Shown: positions 22,743 through 34,110, numbered from the stretch's first letter. The stretch is DNA of 64,000 nucleotides from Tupaia tana (GCA_026018925.1 JAKSZU010000002.1:154281900-154345899), one strand, 5' to 3'. Notes: generated from the letters alone by a model not told the origin. A program made the numbers and translations.

Positions 22743-22987
22743 GGGACCAGCAGTTAGCGTAATGGCTATGTCGCTGGACTCCCATGTAGTCAACCATGGT
22801 TCGTGTCCCGGACCCGGTGGCTCACACCGGGCGCGTGTGCCTGCGTGCCCAAGATCCTGAGAGGAGAATGGAGGAAAAGGGATTGCAGCATGGCCATCCC
22901 CCCTGGGGGGTGATTTCTCGCTTTCTATCTCTCTGTCTCTCTCTGTCTGTCTGGCGAGCGCACGCGCCCTATAGCAAAAACTTCTCT
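22743..22987 (+). repeat. Type A SINE, upstream unit of a tandem
   Basis: Complete to gcaaaaacttctctt, then the next unit's head begins at once. There is no poly-A tail of its own. Confidence 0.94.
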
Positions 22988-23262
22988 TGGGAACCAGCAG
23001 TTAGCGTAATGGCTATGTCGCTGGACTCCGACGTACTCAACCGCGGTTCGTGTCCTGGACCCAGTGGCTTAAAACTCACGCCGGGCGCGTGTGCGTGCGT
23101 GCCCAAGATCCCGAGAGGAGAATGGAGGAGAAGGGATTGCAGCGTGACCATCCCCCCTGGGGGGTGATTTCTCGCTTTCTGTCTCTATATCTCTCTCTGT
23201 CTGTCTGGCGAGCGCACACATCCTATAGTGAAAATCTCTCCCCCCCCAAAAAAAAAATATAT
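22988..23262 (+). repeat. Type A SINE, downstream unit of a tandem
   Basis: Same orientation, subfamily A2 marks (ctgtctctatatctctc, gtgaccatcc). It ends with a C8/A9 tail (atctctccccccccaaaa). Confidence 0.95.
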
Positions 23263-23269
23263 GTATATA

Positions 23270-23392
23270 TCAAGGGGGCTTCAAAAAGTTCATGGAAAAA
23301 TGGAATGGCATTTATTATTGTGTAAAAAATGTGAAATTATGCAGTATTCTCATAATACATATTTTCTACTAACTTTCTGAATTTTAGCTTTC
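23270..23392 (+). mobile_element. Mariner-type MITE fragment
   Basis: gggggcttcaaaaagttcat followed by ggaaaaatggaatggc resembles the ends of the elements at 17.6 and 39.3 kb; the far end is lost. Confidence 0.45.
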
Positions 23393-23479
23393 ACAGCATT
23401 CATAATTTTTTAAAAGACAAGGAACTATCCAAATGAGTATAAAATTACAACTGTGATAAGTGAATGAGGGGTACATGGT

Positions 23480-23965
23480 ATCATGAGAATACATAAAGTT
23501 GGAAGATACAGAAGGCTTCTCTGCAAAAATAGTGACTGTGGTCTGAAGAAAGATCAGTTAACTAGGTAGAGGGGTTAGTGAAGTGCTCAAGGCAGAGAGA
23601 ACAGGTTCTCAGAGGGAGCTTGGCCCTTTGAGGACTGAGGACAAAGTATGAGGAGCGAAGGCAAGTATACAGGAAGGTTAGGCTGGAGAACAAAGAACAA
23701 CGGGAAGCTATAGAGGGGTTTTGATTGAACACCTTAAGAGAGGGATTTGATTAAGCTTGCATTTTCAAAAGAATCAACTGAAAGGAGGAACCAGTAGGGA
23801 GGAAGAGATCAAGGAAAGGTTAATGGAGCCACCTAGGTGGAACACAATGGTAGGTTGGAAACAAGCAGGGGAAATGGAAAGAAGATGGATGCAAGATGCA
23901 CAAGAGGCAAGAAAGATGGACATTCAAATCTGGAAAACAAACCTACTTCTTGAGCTATTCTGTGG
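23480..23965 (+). repeat. L2 fragment
   Basis: gcagagagaacaggttctca, ggaaggttaggctggagaac, cgggaagctatagaggggtt and accttaagagagggatttga follow L2 order. Confidence 0.6.
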
Positions 23966-25679
23966 TCAATATTTAAGAAAAAGAAAAGTTCAGTGAAACC
24001 AAGAGTCAAAAAAATATCAGAAAGAAAGATATGAGATTAACAAGCTGAAAAACACATGAAATTTCTGAAGTACATAAGATGTTAATTTCATATCCAATGA
24101 GTCAGCAAAGCCTGCAAGCAGCCTTCAGGTATACATAAACTTGCATGAGTTGATTTGAACAGGAGGAAGAAGCCCTCTGGGAGGTGACTTGCAAATAGAG
24201 GCTCAGAAAGTGGAGACCAAGTCCTAACTTGATCTCAGTAACTGGTCTGAAGCAGGTGGAGAAGCCACAAGCAAAAAAAGAGGAGGCTGTCTTCACAAGA
24301 GGTATAAACAAGGGTTTAAACCCTTCAGCTTTCATAATAAGGTGAAAAGTTTTTTAGAAGCATGGCTGCGTGAAAGAAAACAGGCTATACAACTACCTTC
24401 TACAAAGCATATGATGTGGATTGGGGGAAAAAAAAAACAAGCAAGCAAACAAAAGGACCAAGTAAACCTGGACATGCCATTTGGGGGATTGAGACAGTAG
24501 TGCCCCAGCAGGAAATGTGCTTTTTCAGACTGGTAGTGGTGGCACAGCACAGAAGCCACTCTCAAATCCTTTGCAGGCACTAAGAAAAGAAGAACATACA
24601 CCAGCTTATTTACAAGTACATGAGACTGTGGACTCCCAAAAACATTGAGGAAGAGGTAGGGGTACTGCAAGAATAAGTCTCTGTACGAGCTGACAGGAGT
24701 AAACACATAGGAAATTTTAGTTATTACTATTTACACTCATACGTACAGGTGAGTGAGAACTAACGAGCAGCACCTGAGCTAAGAAACGCACCAAAATACA
24801 CCCAAACCCACTGGGTTTTCTGGAAAGCTCCACCAGTGTGGATAAACTATAGAAGCACACAGCCTAGGACTACAGCAGGGTGTGACTGGACCTAGACTCT
24901 GGCCCTTGGGGTCCCCAGGAAGGGGTCCCTGAGAAGGGCTGCCTGCTGGTCATCCCCATTCAACCAATCAGCCTAGTTCAGAAGGTCATCTAACTGGGAA
25001 GGGTAAAAATGCAAACCAAGTTTGTAATGTTCTCCTTTCAAAAGTTGCAATTTTTAAAACCCCAAGAAGTTTGTATGCAATTATTTTAATATTAATTAGC
25101 CTTCCACAGACACTATTCTGTGGCCTGAGTCCTCAGCAAGAAACTTGCTGAGTCACCTTTTTTAGCACACCTGTACACCACTCTGACTGCGAGGAATCAT
25201 ACATTTTAAGGAATCCAGAATATTCCCTTCCTCCAAAATGACATGGTTGGAAAATGAAACCAAAGATCTTTTGAAGAAGGCAACATTCAAGTACCAAGGT
25301 AACATCACAGTATGCTCCAAAAACAAAAGCAGCTTAAGATTAAAGAGATTTAGAAATAAACCCTCTGGGGATGACTAAAATTATGAAGGCTCCAAGTAGA
25401 ATATTCAACTTCGAATAATTTGGTCTACATATTCATAGATAAACAATGGGGCCCTTCAGTTCAGAGCTGAATGTATTATTTAAAAGGAATATTAAGACAC
25501 TCTTGAGAATATTCTTGAACCTATTTGCAATAATAAACAATGATAACTCCTATCAAAGAAAAATCTTATTCTTGAATATACTATCTCATGTTTCCATCAT
25601 ACAGTTTCATTAACTTATTACTACAGCTACACAGGATTTCTCCTTTTAAGTTGATACCAATCATATTTCCATTTAACTT
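23966..25679. other. Longest repeat-poor stretch; no exon recognised
   Basis: Contains minus frames (24102-24335, 24332-24706) without protein-like composition. If the minus-strand gene has a small exon to the left of 35.4 kb this is a candidate region, but I cannot point to one. Confidence 0.4.
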
Positions 25680-26023
25680 TTTTTTTTTTTTTTTTTAATT
25701 TGCTAGAGGTACATGAACTCAAAGGAGAGTGAGGATGGGGGGATGTGAAAAAGCAAGCCCCGGGACCAGCAGTTAGCGTAATGGCTATGTCGCTGGACTC
25801 CCACGTAGTCGACCGCGGTTCGCGTCCCGGACCCGGTGGCTTAAACTCACGCCGGGCGCGTGTGCGTGCGTGCCCAAGATCCCGAGAGGAGAATGGAGGA
25901 GAAGGGATTGCGGCGTGGCCATCCCCCCTGGGGGGTGATTTCCTGCTTTCTATCTCTCTGTCTCTCTCTGTCTGTCTGGCGAGCGCACGCGCCCTATAGC
26001 AAAAACCTCTCCCAAAAAAAGAA

Positions 26024-26054
<31 letters not shown>

Positions 26055-26250
26055 CCCCTTGGGGGACGGTCATACTACAATTACTTACCCTCCATTTCTC
26101 CTTTTTTGGAATTGTAACCCTCCCTCTTTTATTTCTTCCCCCCTCACCCCACACTGGTGTTTCTCATGCTGCAGGGCCCAGACTGGAACTACACAATCAG
26201 CTGTGTGAGATCCAGTCACCTTCACCATCATGCCGGCCACTGGCTGGCCC
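25680..26250 (-). repeat. Old A-type SINE split by a young type A
   Basis: The tail half (25680-25761) and head half (26047-26250, minus head agggccagccagtggccgg) flank the young copy. The shared aaagcaagcccc is the target duplication. Confidence 0.85.
25762..26046 (+). repeat. Type A SINE, subfamily A1, near-consensus
   Basis: Duplication aaagcaagcccc at each end (to 25761 and 26047-26058). Shares the rare gtgatttcctgctttctatc with the copy at 42782, so both probably came from one source gene. Confidence 0.97.
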
Positions 26251-26289
26251 TGTTTAACATTTCTAATGATTCACTCTAATCATATCACT

Positions 26290-26378
26290 CCTAGGGGCCA
26301 ACAGGTGGTGTGGTGGTTGGGGGTGCTGGACTCCCACATGGTCGACCATGGCTGGAGTCCCAGACCTAGCGGCTTATT

Positions 26379-26415
<37 letters not shown>

Positions 26416-26475
26416 AAATTAAAATAAATAAATAAATAAAAAGATAAAGTTAAATAAAAGAATTATTTTTTAAAA
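26290..26475 (+). repeat. Type C SINE
   Basis: A 12-bp duplication aatcatatcact (26278-26289, 26476-26487). (CT)n is followed directly by the gtcaaattaaaataaataa tail. Confidence 0.93.
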
Positions 26476-26512
26476 AATCATATCACTGCCATGGTTAGAA
26501 AAATGTTAAGAG

Positions 26513-26772
26513 TCGGACCACCAGTCAACGTAATGGCTATGTTGCTGGACTCCCATGTAGTCGACCATGGTTAGCATCCTGGACCCGGTGGCTTAAAACT
26601 CACACCGGGCGCGTGTGCGTGCGTGCCCAAGATCCTGAGAGGAGAATGGAGGAGAAGGGATTGCTGCATGGCCATCCCCCCTGGGGGGTGATTTCTCGCT
26701 TTCTGTCTCTCTGTCTCTGTCTGTCTGGCGAGCGCACGCGCCCTATAGTGAAAACCTCTCCAAAAAAGAAAG
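26513..26772 (+). repeat. Type A SINE
   Basis: A 14-bp duplication aaaaatgttaagag with one mismatch (26499-26512, 26773-26786). Confidence 0.95.
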
Positions 26773-27075
26773 AAAAATATTAAGAGCTGCCAGACCTATG
26801 GACTAAAACCCACTTCTATTCTCTCATCTGAGGACACTACAACCTGACCCAAATCACCTTCTCACTCCTAGCTCCTATGACTCACCTCATACACTCACTG
26901 GCAACTCAAGTCTCAAATTAGTACATATACGCTGTCCCTAAAGCAAGTTTGTTTGTTTAAAACAAATCATGAGAACACATATTGTGTCTTTTAGACAGTT
27001 TTGCTAAATTCAAACGTACTTTCCTGATTTCCGAGGATACATTTATTGTTTTTGATTAGTTTTGCTTTCTTTTTT

Positions 27076-27245
27076 ATTTTTTTTGCTGGAGAGTAAGTCT
27101 ACTCCTCAGAGGGAGAAAGCCCCTACAATAGAGGATGGTCCTGCTGCAATCTCGTCTCCATTCTCTACCTGTGATCAGGATGCAGTCTCTCTCCATTTCT
27201 TCATCCTGTCTGGATCTGGGACATTCAGCACAAGCACCTGGCAAA
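27076..27245 (-). repeat. Possible very old A-type SINE
   Basis: gctggagagtaagtctactc and gaggatggtcctgctgcaat resemble the complement of the body; the head is not recognisable. Confidence 0.35.
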
Positions 27246-27592
27246 TTTTTCTTTTTCCTTTTTTTTCTTAAAACTTAATTTAATATCCTTTCTCCCCCTC
27301 CTGCCCCAAATGGGAAAGGCCAAAACAGTCTGGCTGGGTTTAATTACAAGTTAATATATATTTTTGATCACTGTGTAAAATTAATCAACATTGTGGCAAT
27401 AAGGTGCTATTCTTGAAAAAAGTGAAAACCTAATATGGTTAATATACAAAAATATGTCACAGGAGAAGCCAGCAATTTCACTGGCTCCTTAAAGACAGTG
27501 AGAAGGTCAACACTCTGCATGTCCTCGCGACTTGTCCACGCAGTGTAAAAGAGGTCTTGCCCAGATTCAGTCAAGGCCAGCACCTGGCACAT

Positions 27593-27767
27593 TTTTCTTT
27601 TTTTCTTTTTAGAGAGTTTTACTATAGGGCTCATTCACTCGCCAGAGAGAGAGACAGAGAGATAGAAAGCAAGAAATCACCCCACTCCCCCACCCCCCCA
27701 GACCCATACACACACCCCCACCCCCAACACCCCGGGCTCCCTTAACCACGAAGCCAATGGGCCAGCC
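27593..27767 (-). repeat. Old A-type SINE, body replaced by C-rich repeat
   Basis: The T-run and actatagggctcattcact end are clear; the middle is an ACACCCC-rich expansion; minus head gggctggcccattggcttc. Confidence 0.78.
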
Positions 27768-28149
27768 CTATTAGCGATTTTTTTATGTACCAGGTTTAAT
27801 CAAGTATTGTATTTTCCCAGTTAGCACTATTAGTACATAACTATCTTACTTTATATATATTATAAAATTATATATTATAATTAACACTATTTATATATAA
27901 CTTTAATTTTTACTAATCTTTACTAATCATAAAGGAATATTTCCTTTGTGATAGATGAATAATTTTCTCTATATGTAATCAATGTTCATATATCAAGAGG
28001 TTATATATATCAAAAACTTTTTCAATACATATTTATATTTGCTTGTAGTGTATAAAATATATCTGGAAGAATAAAGAGCAGCTATTAATAGTGGCTGCCC
28101 ACAGAGAAGGGAGATCTTTTTCACTGTATACCTTCTTACATGTTTTGAT
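27768..28149. other. No feature recognised
   Basis: Very AT-rich, with repeated tatatat and ttatataa motifs. Confidence 0.4.
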
Positions 28150-28424
28150 TTTTTTTTTTTTTGGAGAGGTTTGTTTTTTTTTTTTTTTACTATAGGGCGC
28201 GTGCGCTCACCAGAAAGACAGAGAGACAGAGAGATAGAAAGCGAGAAATCACCCCCTAGGGGGGATGGCCACGCGGCAATCCCTTCTCCTCCATTCTCCG
28301 CTCGGGATCTTGGGCACGCACGCACACGCACCCGGCATGAGTGTAAGCCACTGGGTCCAGGACTCGAACCGCAGTCGACTACGTGGGAGTCCAGCGACAT
28401 AGCCATTACGCTAACTGCTGGCCC
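28150..28424 (-). repeat. Type A SINE, left arm of an inverted pair
   Basis: Duplication gttttgat (28142-28149, 28425-28432). A T16 run sits inside the end motif (ggagaggtttg, T-run, actataggg), an internal expansion. Confidence 0.95.
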
Positions 28425-28490
28425 GTTTTGATATTTTTAATCATGTGGTTATACAACCTATGAAAGAAATGTTAAAAAATTATGAATAGT

Positions 28491-28757
28491 GGGGAACCAG
28501 CAGTTAGCGTAATGGCTATGTCGCTGGACTCCCACGTAGTCGACCGCGGTTCGCGTCTCGGACCCGGTGGCTTACAACTGACGCCGGGCGCGTGTGCGTG
28601 CGTGCCCAAGATCCCGAGAGGAGAATGGAGGAGAAGGGATTGTGGCATGACCATCCCCCCTGGGGGGTGATTTCTCGCTTTCTGTCTCTATGTCTCTCTC
28701 TGTCTGTCTGGCGAGCGCACGCGCCCTATAGCGAAAAACCTCTCAAAAAAAAAAAAA
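28491..28757 (+). repeat. Type A SINE, subfamily A2, right arm
   Basis: Duplication ttatgaatagt (28480-28490, 28758-28768). A2 marks as in the 15510 copy. Head-to-head with the minus copy, 66 bp apart. Confidence 0.96.
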
Positions 28758-28768
28758 TTATGAATAGT

Positions 28769-29403
28769 ATGAATTTAAAGTAAAACAACTCTTATATCAT
28801 ACAGAGTTATCTGGGATCCTATGATTTAAGTGGTTTTCAAAGTCATCTTCCTCAAAAATATTTAAACTATGATTTAAACCCTCCAGTTAAAATGAAAACA
28901 AATTCTCTGTAGACAGTAAACATATTATGCCATTATCAATTATCAAATTATCGAGGATTAGTTTATCACATTAGCATAATAAAGGAATGTCACAAAGAAG
29001 CTGTGCACGTCTCCCTAATTCCTGTTTCTTTTCCATTTCCCCCTCAAGTAACTAAATTAAGTTTGGTGTTCTCAAAGAATCTTTGTATTAGTAAAAGAAC
29101 TCATTTAGGAATTGTCAAAGTCTGACTCAAGCCAAGTGGAGCAGTCAATTGCTGTGTGAATGTTTTTACTGTCTCTATAAACATCTACCCTCCCCCCTCT
29201 AGTCTTCTCCATCAATTTAATCTGCTAAGTCTGAGAAAGCAGGGACAGGGAGTGTCCTTGTTCATCTCTGAATCTTCTGCAACATCAAAAACAGAGCCAA
29301 ACAATTACAGAGAGTAATTATCCCCACTCTTAGTGCCACCTATTGCAAGGCTCTGAGCCTTCTCTAGGAAACTCTGGTTGAAATTTCAATCTAAAAACAT
29401 CAA
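28769..29403. other. No gene recognised
   Basis: Unique AT-rich DNA. Confidence 0.4.
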
Positions 29404-29690
29404 CTGATACCAGCCACATAGTACAGTGGTAACACAAGACTCCACCATGCTGAGACCATATGAGAAGGTCCCCAGTTTGTATCCTGAAGTATTCCTGTGC
29501 TTGCCAGGTATGTGCACACGTGTCTATAGTCTGGACTGCCTGGGGCTGGGTGTAGACCACAGCATGAAGACCCTGTTGTGGGCCAGACACACACACAAAC
29601 CTCTCTCTCTTTCTCTCTCTCTCTTCCCTTCTATTCCCCCCCCCCCCCATCTCTCATGGAAAAATCACACTCTTTAAAATAAATAAACTA
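29404..29690 (+). repeat. Type B SINE
   Basis: ataccagccacatagtacag head; cagcatgaagaccctgttg body; long CT tract and C12 run near 29636. Confidence 0.75.
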
Positions 29691-29734
29691 ATGAAACTGT
29701 CAGTTGAATACTTAAATTTATTCTTATCAAAATC

Positions 29735-29870
29735 CATCGATCAAGAGCATACTATGTGCCTGACACTAAGCACCCAGCAACTAACCAGACAAAAAACTTA
29801 TCCCACCAGATCAGAATATGAGTTATGTGGCAGATATGGAGTAAATATTTACTAATCAGATTGCATAAAC
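29735..29870 (+). repeat. L2 fragment
   Basis: gagcatactatgtgcctgac and aactaaccagacaaaaaac follow the L2 3' end. Confidence 0.55.
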
Positions 29871-29919
29871 TTCTCAAATGTTTCTATCTGGCTAAACTAT
29901 GAAGTCTTTCATCAATTTT

Positions 29920-29993
29920 TTTTTTAAGAATTACTTTATTCAACTTTATTTATTTATTTACTTATTTTAATTTGACTAGAGAGGGGCAGAACA

Positions 29994-30027
<34 letters not shown>

Positions 30028-30311
30028 CAACAACAGGAAAAATAGAGCAAGAGTGAATCAATAGTTTAGAAAAACTTATCATCATTACCAGTAGTTCAAG
30101 CTCCTCATAATAGAAAAGGAGAAAATATTTTACATTTTGATGATAGAAAGGTAAAAGAGAATAACTTTTTAACTTCCTATAGAGCATATGTGTGAGAAAG
30201 AAAATGAGCCGCCAGGGGTCTGGGGTTCGAACCGCAGTCAGCCATGTGGGAGTCCAGCACCCTTAATTGTCCCAGCCCACGGGACAAATCACCACGCCAC
30301 TTCCCAGCCCC
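29920..30311 (-). repeat. Type C SINE carrying a foreign insert
   Basis: Tail (ttatttatttacttatttta), (GA)n and head (minus: ggggctgggaagtggcgtgg) are those of type C, with imperfect tcatcaatttt/tcatcagtatttt flanks. Between body and (GA)n lies 30024-30190, an inverted copy of DNA found at 30.76-31.20 kb. The head also holds a short duplication (ttgtcccagcccacgggac). Confidence 0.82.
30024..30190 (-). repeat. Inverted duplicate of 30.76-30.88 plus 31.14-31.20 kb
   Basis: The reverse complement reads tatgctctata, then ttttacctttctatcatc, aaaatgtaaaatatttt, ctattatgaggag, gataagtttttctaaac and attgattcactcttgctc, in the same order as the right-hand segment. The copy lacks the SINE that now splits the source. 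Confidence 0.88.
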
Positions 30312-30532
30312 TCATCAGTATTTTCTTCACATAGCAGTGGCCTTTAGTTTCCCATTTGATACTAAACACCCAACTTTTGTGGATTTCTTATATTAGCTCT
30401 CCAATCCTCATTAATTAATTACTTATTTTAGAACTTGTGTAATATAAATCAAGAATTATCTAAGAGTCTACAGTGCAAAAGAAAAAATAAAATGTTCAGA
30501 CTACGTGACAGAAAAATTGACAAAGAAGTTAT

Positions 30533-30775
30533 TCTTGGGCCACTTGGTGGCATGGCAGTTAAGGTGGCTGAATCCCATATGGCCAACTGCATGGTTCAAG
30601 TCCTGGACCCTGCAACTTGAGAAATACATCCAGGCACATGCATGCCCAAAAGTCGTGTAAAGAGAATGGAGGAAAAGGGATTGTGACATGGCCATCATCC
30701 CTGAGGCGTGCTTTCTCACTTTCCTATCTATCCTTCTATCTCTCTCTCATGAGCATATATGCTCTATAGCAAATT
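30533..30775 (+). repeat. Old A-type SINE
   Basis: Head gggccacttggtggcatggc, B box ggttcaagtcctggac, end gctctatagcaaatt. Its 3' end marks one edge of the inverted duplication. Confidence 0.82.
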
Positions 30776-31200
30776 AAAAAGAAAAAGTTACTCTTTTACC
30801 TTTCTATCATCAAAATGTAAGAAATATTTTCTTCTTCTCTATTATAAGAAGTTTGAATTGTAGTGATCATGATAAGTTTTTCTTTTTTTTTTTTTTGGAG
30901 AGGTTTTTGCTATAGGGCGCATGCGCTCACCAGAGAGAGAGAGACAGAGAGACAGAAAGCGAGAAATCACCCCCCAGGGGGGATGGCCATGCCGCAATCC
31001 CTTCTCCTCCGTACTCCTCTCGGGATCTTGGGCACGCATGCACATGCGCCCGGCGTGAGTTTAAGCCACCGGGTCCGGGACTTGAACCGCGGTTGACTAC
31101 GTGGGAGTCCAGCGACATAGCCATTACACTAACTGCTGGTCCCGATAAGTTTTTCTAAACCATTGATTCACTCTTGCTCTATTTTTCCTGCTGTTGCTTT
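30757..31200 (+). repeat. Source segment of the inverted duplication (SINE-split)
   Basis: Corresponds to 30024-30190 in opposite orientation, from tatgctctatagc to tttcctgctgttgcttt. The young SINE at 30884-31143 interrupts it. Confidence 0.85.
30884..31143 (-). repeat. Type A SINE
   Basis: A perfect 13-bp duplication gataagtttttct (30871-30883, 31144-31156). Confidence 0.97.
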
Positions 31201-31604
31201 GGTTGGATTGAGTGCTAGGGTCAAGTAACTGTGACTAGCAATTCTGAGGCTCATGCACAGGGGAATTAACTAGCCCGGCAGAAAACCAAACTACAACTAT
31301 GGACCAGGAAAACCACACTTTGACCACGCACTGAGCAAAGCTGGACTATCAACTGTCACACCAGGAGTAGGTCAGCACCAGAGCATCACAGCTCCTGTCT
31401 GCCGTCTTGCAACAAAGCCCAAATTTCTTAAAGTAGGGCCTAGTCTTGACCATCAAGACTTTCGTGTCAACTTTCCTGATCTTACACAAAAGGTTCCCTT
31501 AGTAGCTACAAATACCACTGGATATCTGGGATGAGATTCCTATCTGGCATAAAATTACTACTTTAATCAACAGTGACTCCCAACCAAGTAAAATTGAAAG
31601 CTGA

Positions 31605-31835
31605 CTCTTCAAGCACCAAGGCACAGGTAGGTAGTATGTTGCTCTGTAGTGCTGGAAGCCACATAGCCACCTCAGGATTGAAACCCAAGCTGACCTGAAA
31701 CATGGCAGGCATGTACACCCAAGATTCTGATTATGTGGAAGGGACTGAGACTGTTGAGGATGCCTGTCCCTGTCTCTCTCTCTCTCTCTCTCTCCCCTCA
31801 AACTCATGAGAGAAATAAACTTCAAAAGAAATTCA
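31605..31835 (+). repeat. Type B SINE, diverged
   Basis: Head ccaaggcacaggtaggtagt; B-box relative aggattgaaacccaagc; CT tract at 31770-31796; end catgagagaaataaac. Confidence 0.6.
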
Positions 31836-31929
31836 AAATCTGTGTACATAGGAGATGCCCAATAGATACTAGATTAACTGGACAAGGAAAGTGCTGAATT
31901 AGGGACAAATGGATGTATAATAATTCCCT

Positions 31930-32045
31930 TCATTATCATCAGAAAACACATCTTGAACTCTTATTAAGTGCAAAGGATAACAAAAGTCACCAATCATAGG
32001 TCCTAACTTCAAGGCATTTACAACTGATAACTACATTGTGGAGCA
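31930..32045 (+). repeat. L2 3' fragment
   Basis: cttattaagtgcaaaggata and ctaacttcaaggcatttac resemble the end of L2. Confidence 0.4.
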
Positions 32046-32120
32046 TTCAGAAGCATGTGAATACCTCTAAAAATAAAACATTCTCTTTCTTTTAGTTATA
32101 AGGCTTCTCTAGTGGCTTTT

Positions 32121-32385
32121 TTTTTTTCTTTTTTTGGAGAGGTTCTTGCTATAGGGCGCGTGCGCTCGCCAGACAGACAGAGAGAGACAGAGAGATAGAA
32201 AGCGAGAAATCACCCCCCAGGGGGGATGGCCACGCCACAATCCCTTCTCCTCCATTCTCCTCTCAGGATCTTGGGCACGCACGCACACGCGCCCGGCGTG
32301 AGTTTAAGCCGCCGGGTCCAGGACTCGAACCGCGGTCGACTAAGTGGGAGTCCAGCGACATAGCCATTACGCTAACTGCTGGTCC
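32121..32385 (-). repeat. Type A SINE, left arm of an inverted pair
   Basis: A perfect 14-bp duplication ctctagtggctttt (32107-32120, 32386-32399). Confidence 0.97.
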
Positions 32386-32444
32386 CTCTAGTGGCTTTTG
32401 ACAATGTATGTATTTTTTTCCTCTGCAGAAAAAAGACTAGAAGA

Positions 32445-32721
32445 GGAACCAACAGTTGTAATGGCTATGTCACTGGACTCCCATGTAGTCGACCGCAGTT
32501 TGAGTCCCAGACCCAGTGGCTTAAACTCATGCCAGGTGCCATGTGCGTGTATGCCCAAGATCCTGAGAAGAGAATGGAGGAGAAGAGATGAGAAGGGGTT
32601 GCGGTGTGGCCATCCCCACTGCGAGGTGATTTCTCGCTTTCTGTCTCTCTCTTTCTGGCCAGCGTTCATGCCCTATAGCAAAAACCTCTCCAAAAAAAAA
32701 AAAAAAAAAAAAAAAAAAAGC
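32445..32721 (+). repeat. Type A SINE, right arm of an inverted pair
   Basis: Duplication ctagaaga (32437-32444, 32722-32729). The A box is partly deleted (acagttgtaatgg), and gagatgagaagg is a local duplication. Confidence 0.94.
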
Positions 32722-32729
32722 CTAGAAGA

Positions 32730-33835
32730 AAAAAAGGGCAGAAGGAGGAAGAATGGGTGGATAGAAAGTTGGATCGGTAGCGTTTGACATGTCTAGCTCA
32801 CAGTAGAAATAAAAGTGTATATGAACAAGTAAGGATCATTGTCTTCGTGCCGAATTCAAATTTCTGTAGTAAAATAGTCACTGTCATTCTATGAAGCTCC
32901 ATTTGGTTCATTGCTAAACAACCTCCCCCTCCACATATGTTAAATGACCTGTGTAGTCCAGCTCCTACCCCCACGGAACAGATATTTTATACTACACCAC
33001 ATGCTTTGCTTCCTACCCTACCATTCATAAACAAGAGAACATGAAACACACACAAATCACTAAAATACAGCATAACGAGAGGCTTAAGCACATATCACGA
33101 GTACTATACAAAATAGAATTTTATGTGACTAACATGAATTTCTATTCTAAGTAATATAGAACTTAGCAAGCAATTTCCTAAGACACTTTCTTATTTAAGG
33201 CTACTGTAGGAATTCAAGTTCAAATCGAATGACCAATATTCACTTTCCTTACATTATACTTTACCTTTTCTATTACCTGAAATCTTCGGGTACTACATAG
33301 GAGAGATTACACACGCTGCTTCATTTTTTCTGCCACCTTTAACGTACTATTTTAATTCCTCTACTAAACCACCTTTCGAAATGCTAAAGATTTTCCTATC
33401 TAGAGGTACACATGAGCGAGAGATTTGGGGGTTGGGATGTATTTTCCAAACAGAGAGTGGTAACCTACAACATGATGCTTGTGAGGCTCTAAGAGGTAGA
33501 CTACAAAACCAGACTTTGACCCCAATCTCATCATATGAACTTCCACCCCCCCCCCACTAGGCATTCTTAATCACTTAACTCTTAATCACTTTTTGTTTCA
33601 TAAACACTTATCACTACCTCAAAGTATCTCTTTTACTTGTTTATTTACTATCTGGTCCCCCACAAGAAAAATATCTCCAGACACGGGACTCCTGTATGTC
33701 TTGTCAGTTCATCCCAGCTTCCAGAACAGTAGGTGGCTCATCCAAGATACTCAACAAATACTCACTGAATGAGTTAAAACATTTTATACTACTAGAGAAT
33801 AGGGATATCTTCTATGGATCAAGAAACCAGCCAGT
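32730..33835. other. Unique sequence; no gene recognised
   Basis: Repeat-poor. No protein-like frame on either strand. Confidence 0.4.
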
Positions 33836-34022
33836 GGGACCAGTAGTTAGCGTAATGGCTATGTCGCTGGACTCCCACGTAGTCGACCGCGGTTTGAGTC
33901 CCGGACCCGGTGGCTTAAACTCACGCCGGGCGCGTGTGCAAGCGTGCCCAAGATCCCAAGAGGAGAATGGAGGAGAAGGGATTGTGGCATGGCCATCCCC
34001 CCTGGAGGGTGATTTCTCTCTT

Positions 34023-34063
<41 letters not shown>

Positions 34064-34110
34064 GTCTGGCGAGTGGACGCGCCCTACAGCAAAAACCTCT
34101 CCAAAAAAAC
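33836..34110 (+). repeat. Type A SINE
   Basis: A perfect 14-bp duplication agaaaccagccagt (33822-33835, 34111-34124). Long (CT)n in the body. Confidence 0.97.

Noticed and set aside
24332..24706. 124-codon minus frame.
   Set aside because: No domain, no splice context, composition like random AT-rich DNA.
25745..25999. Many similar open frames (MAMSLDSHVVDRG..., MCVRAQDPERRMEEKGL..., PGGMATPQSLLLHSPLG...) across the window looked like a protein family.
   Set aside because: They are translations of the type A SINE in its different frames and strands; positions coincide exactly with SINE copies.
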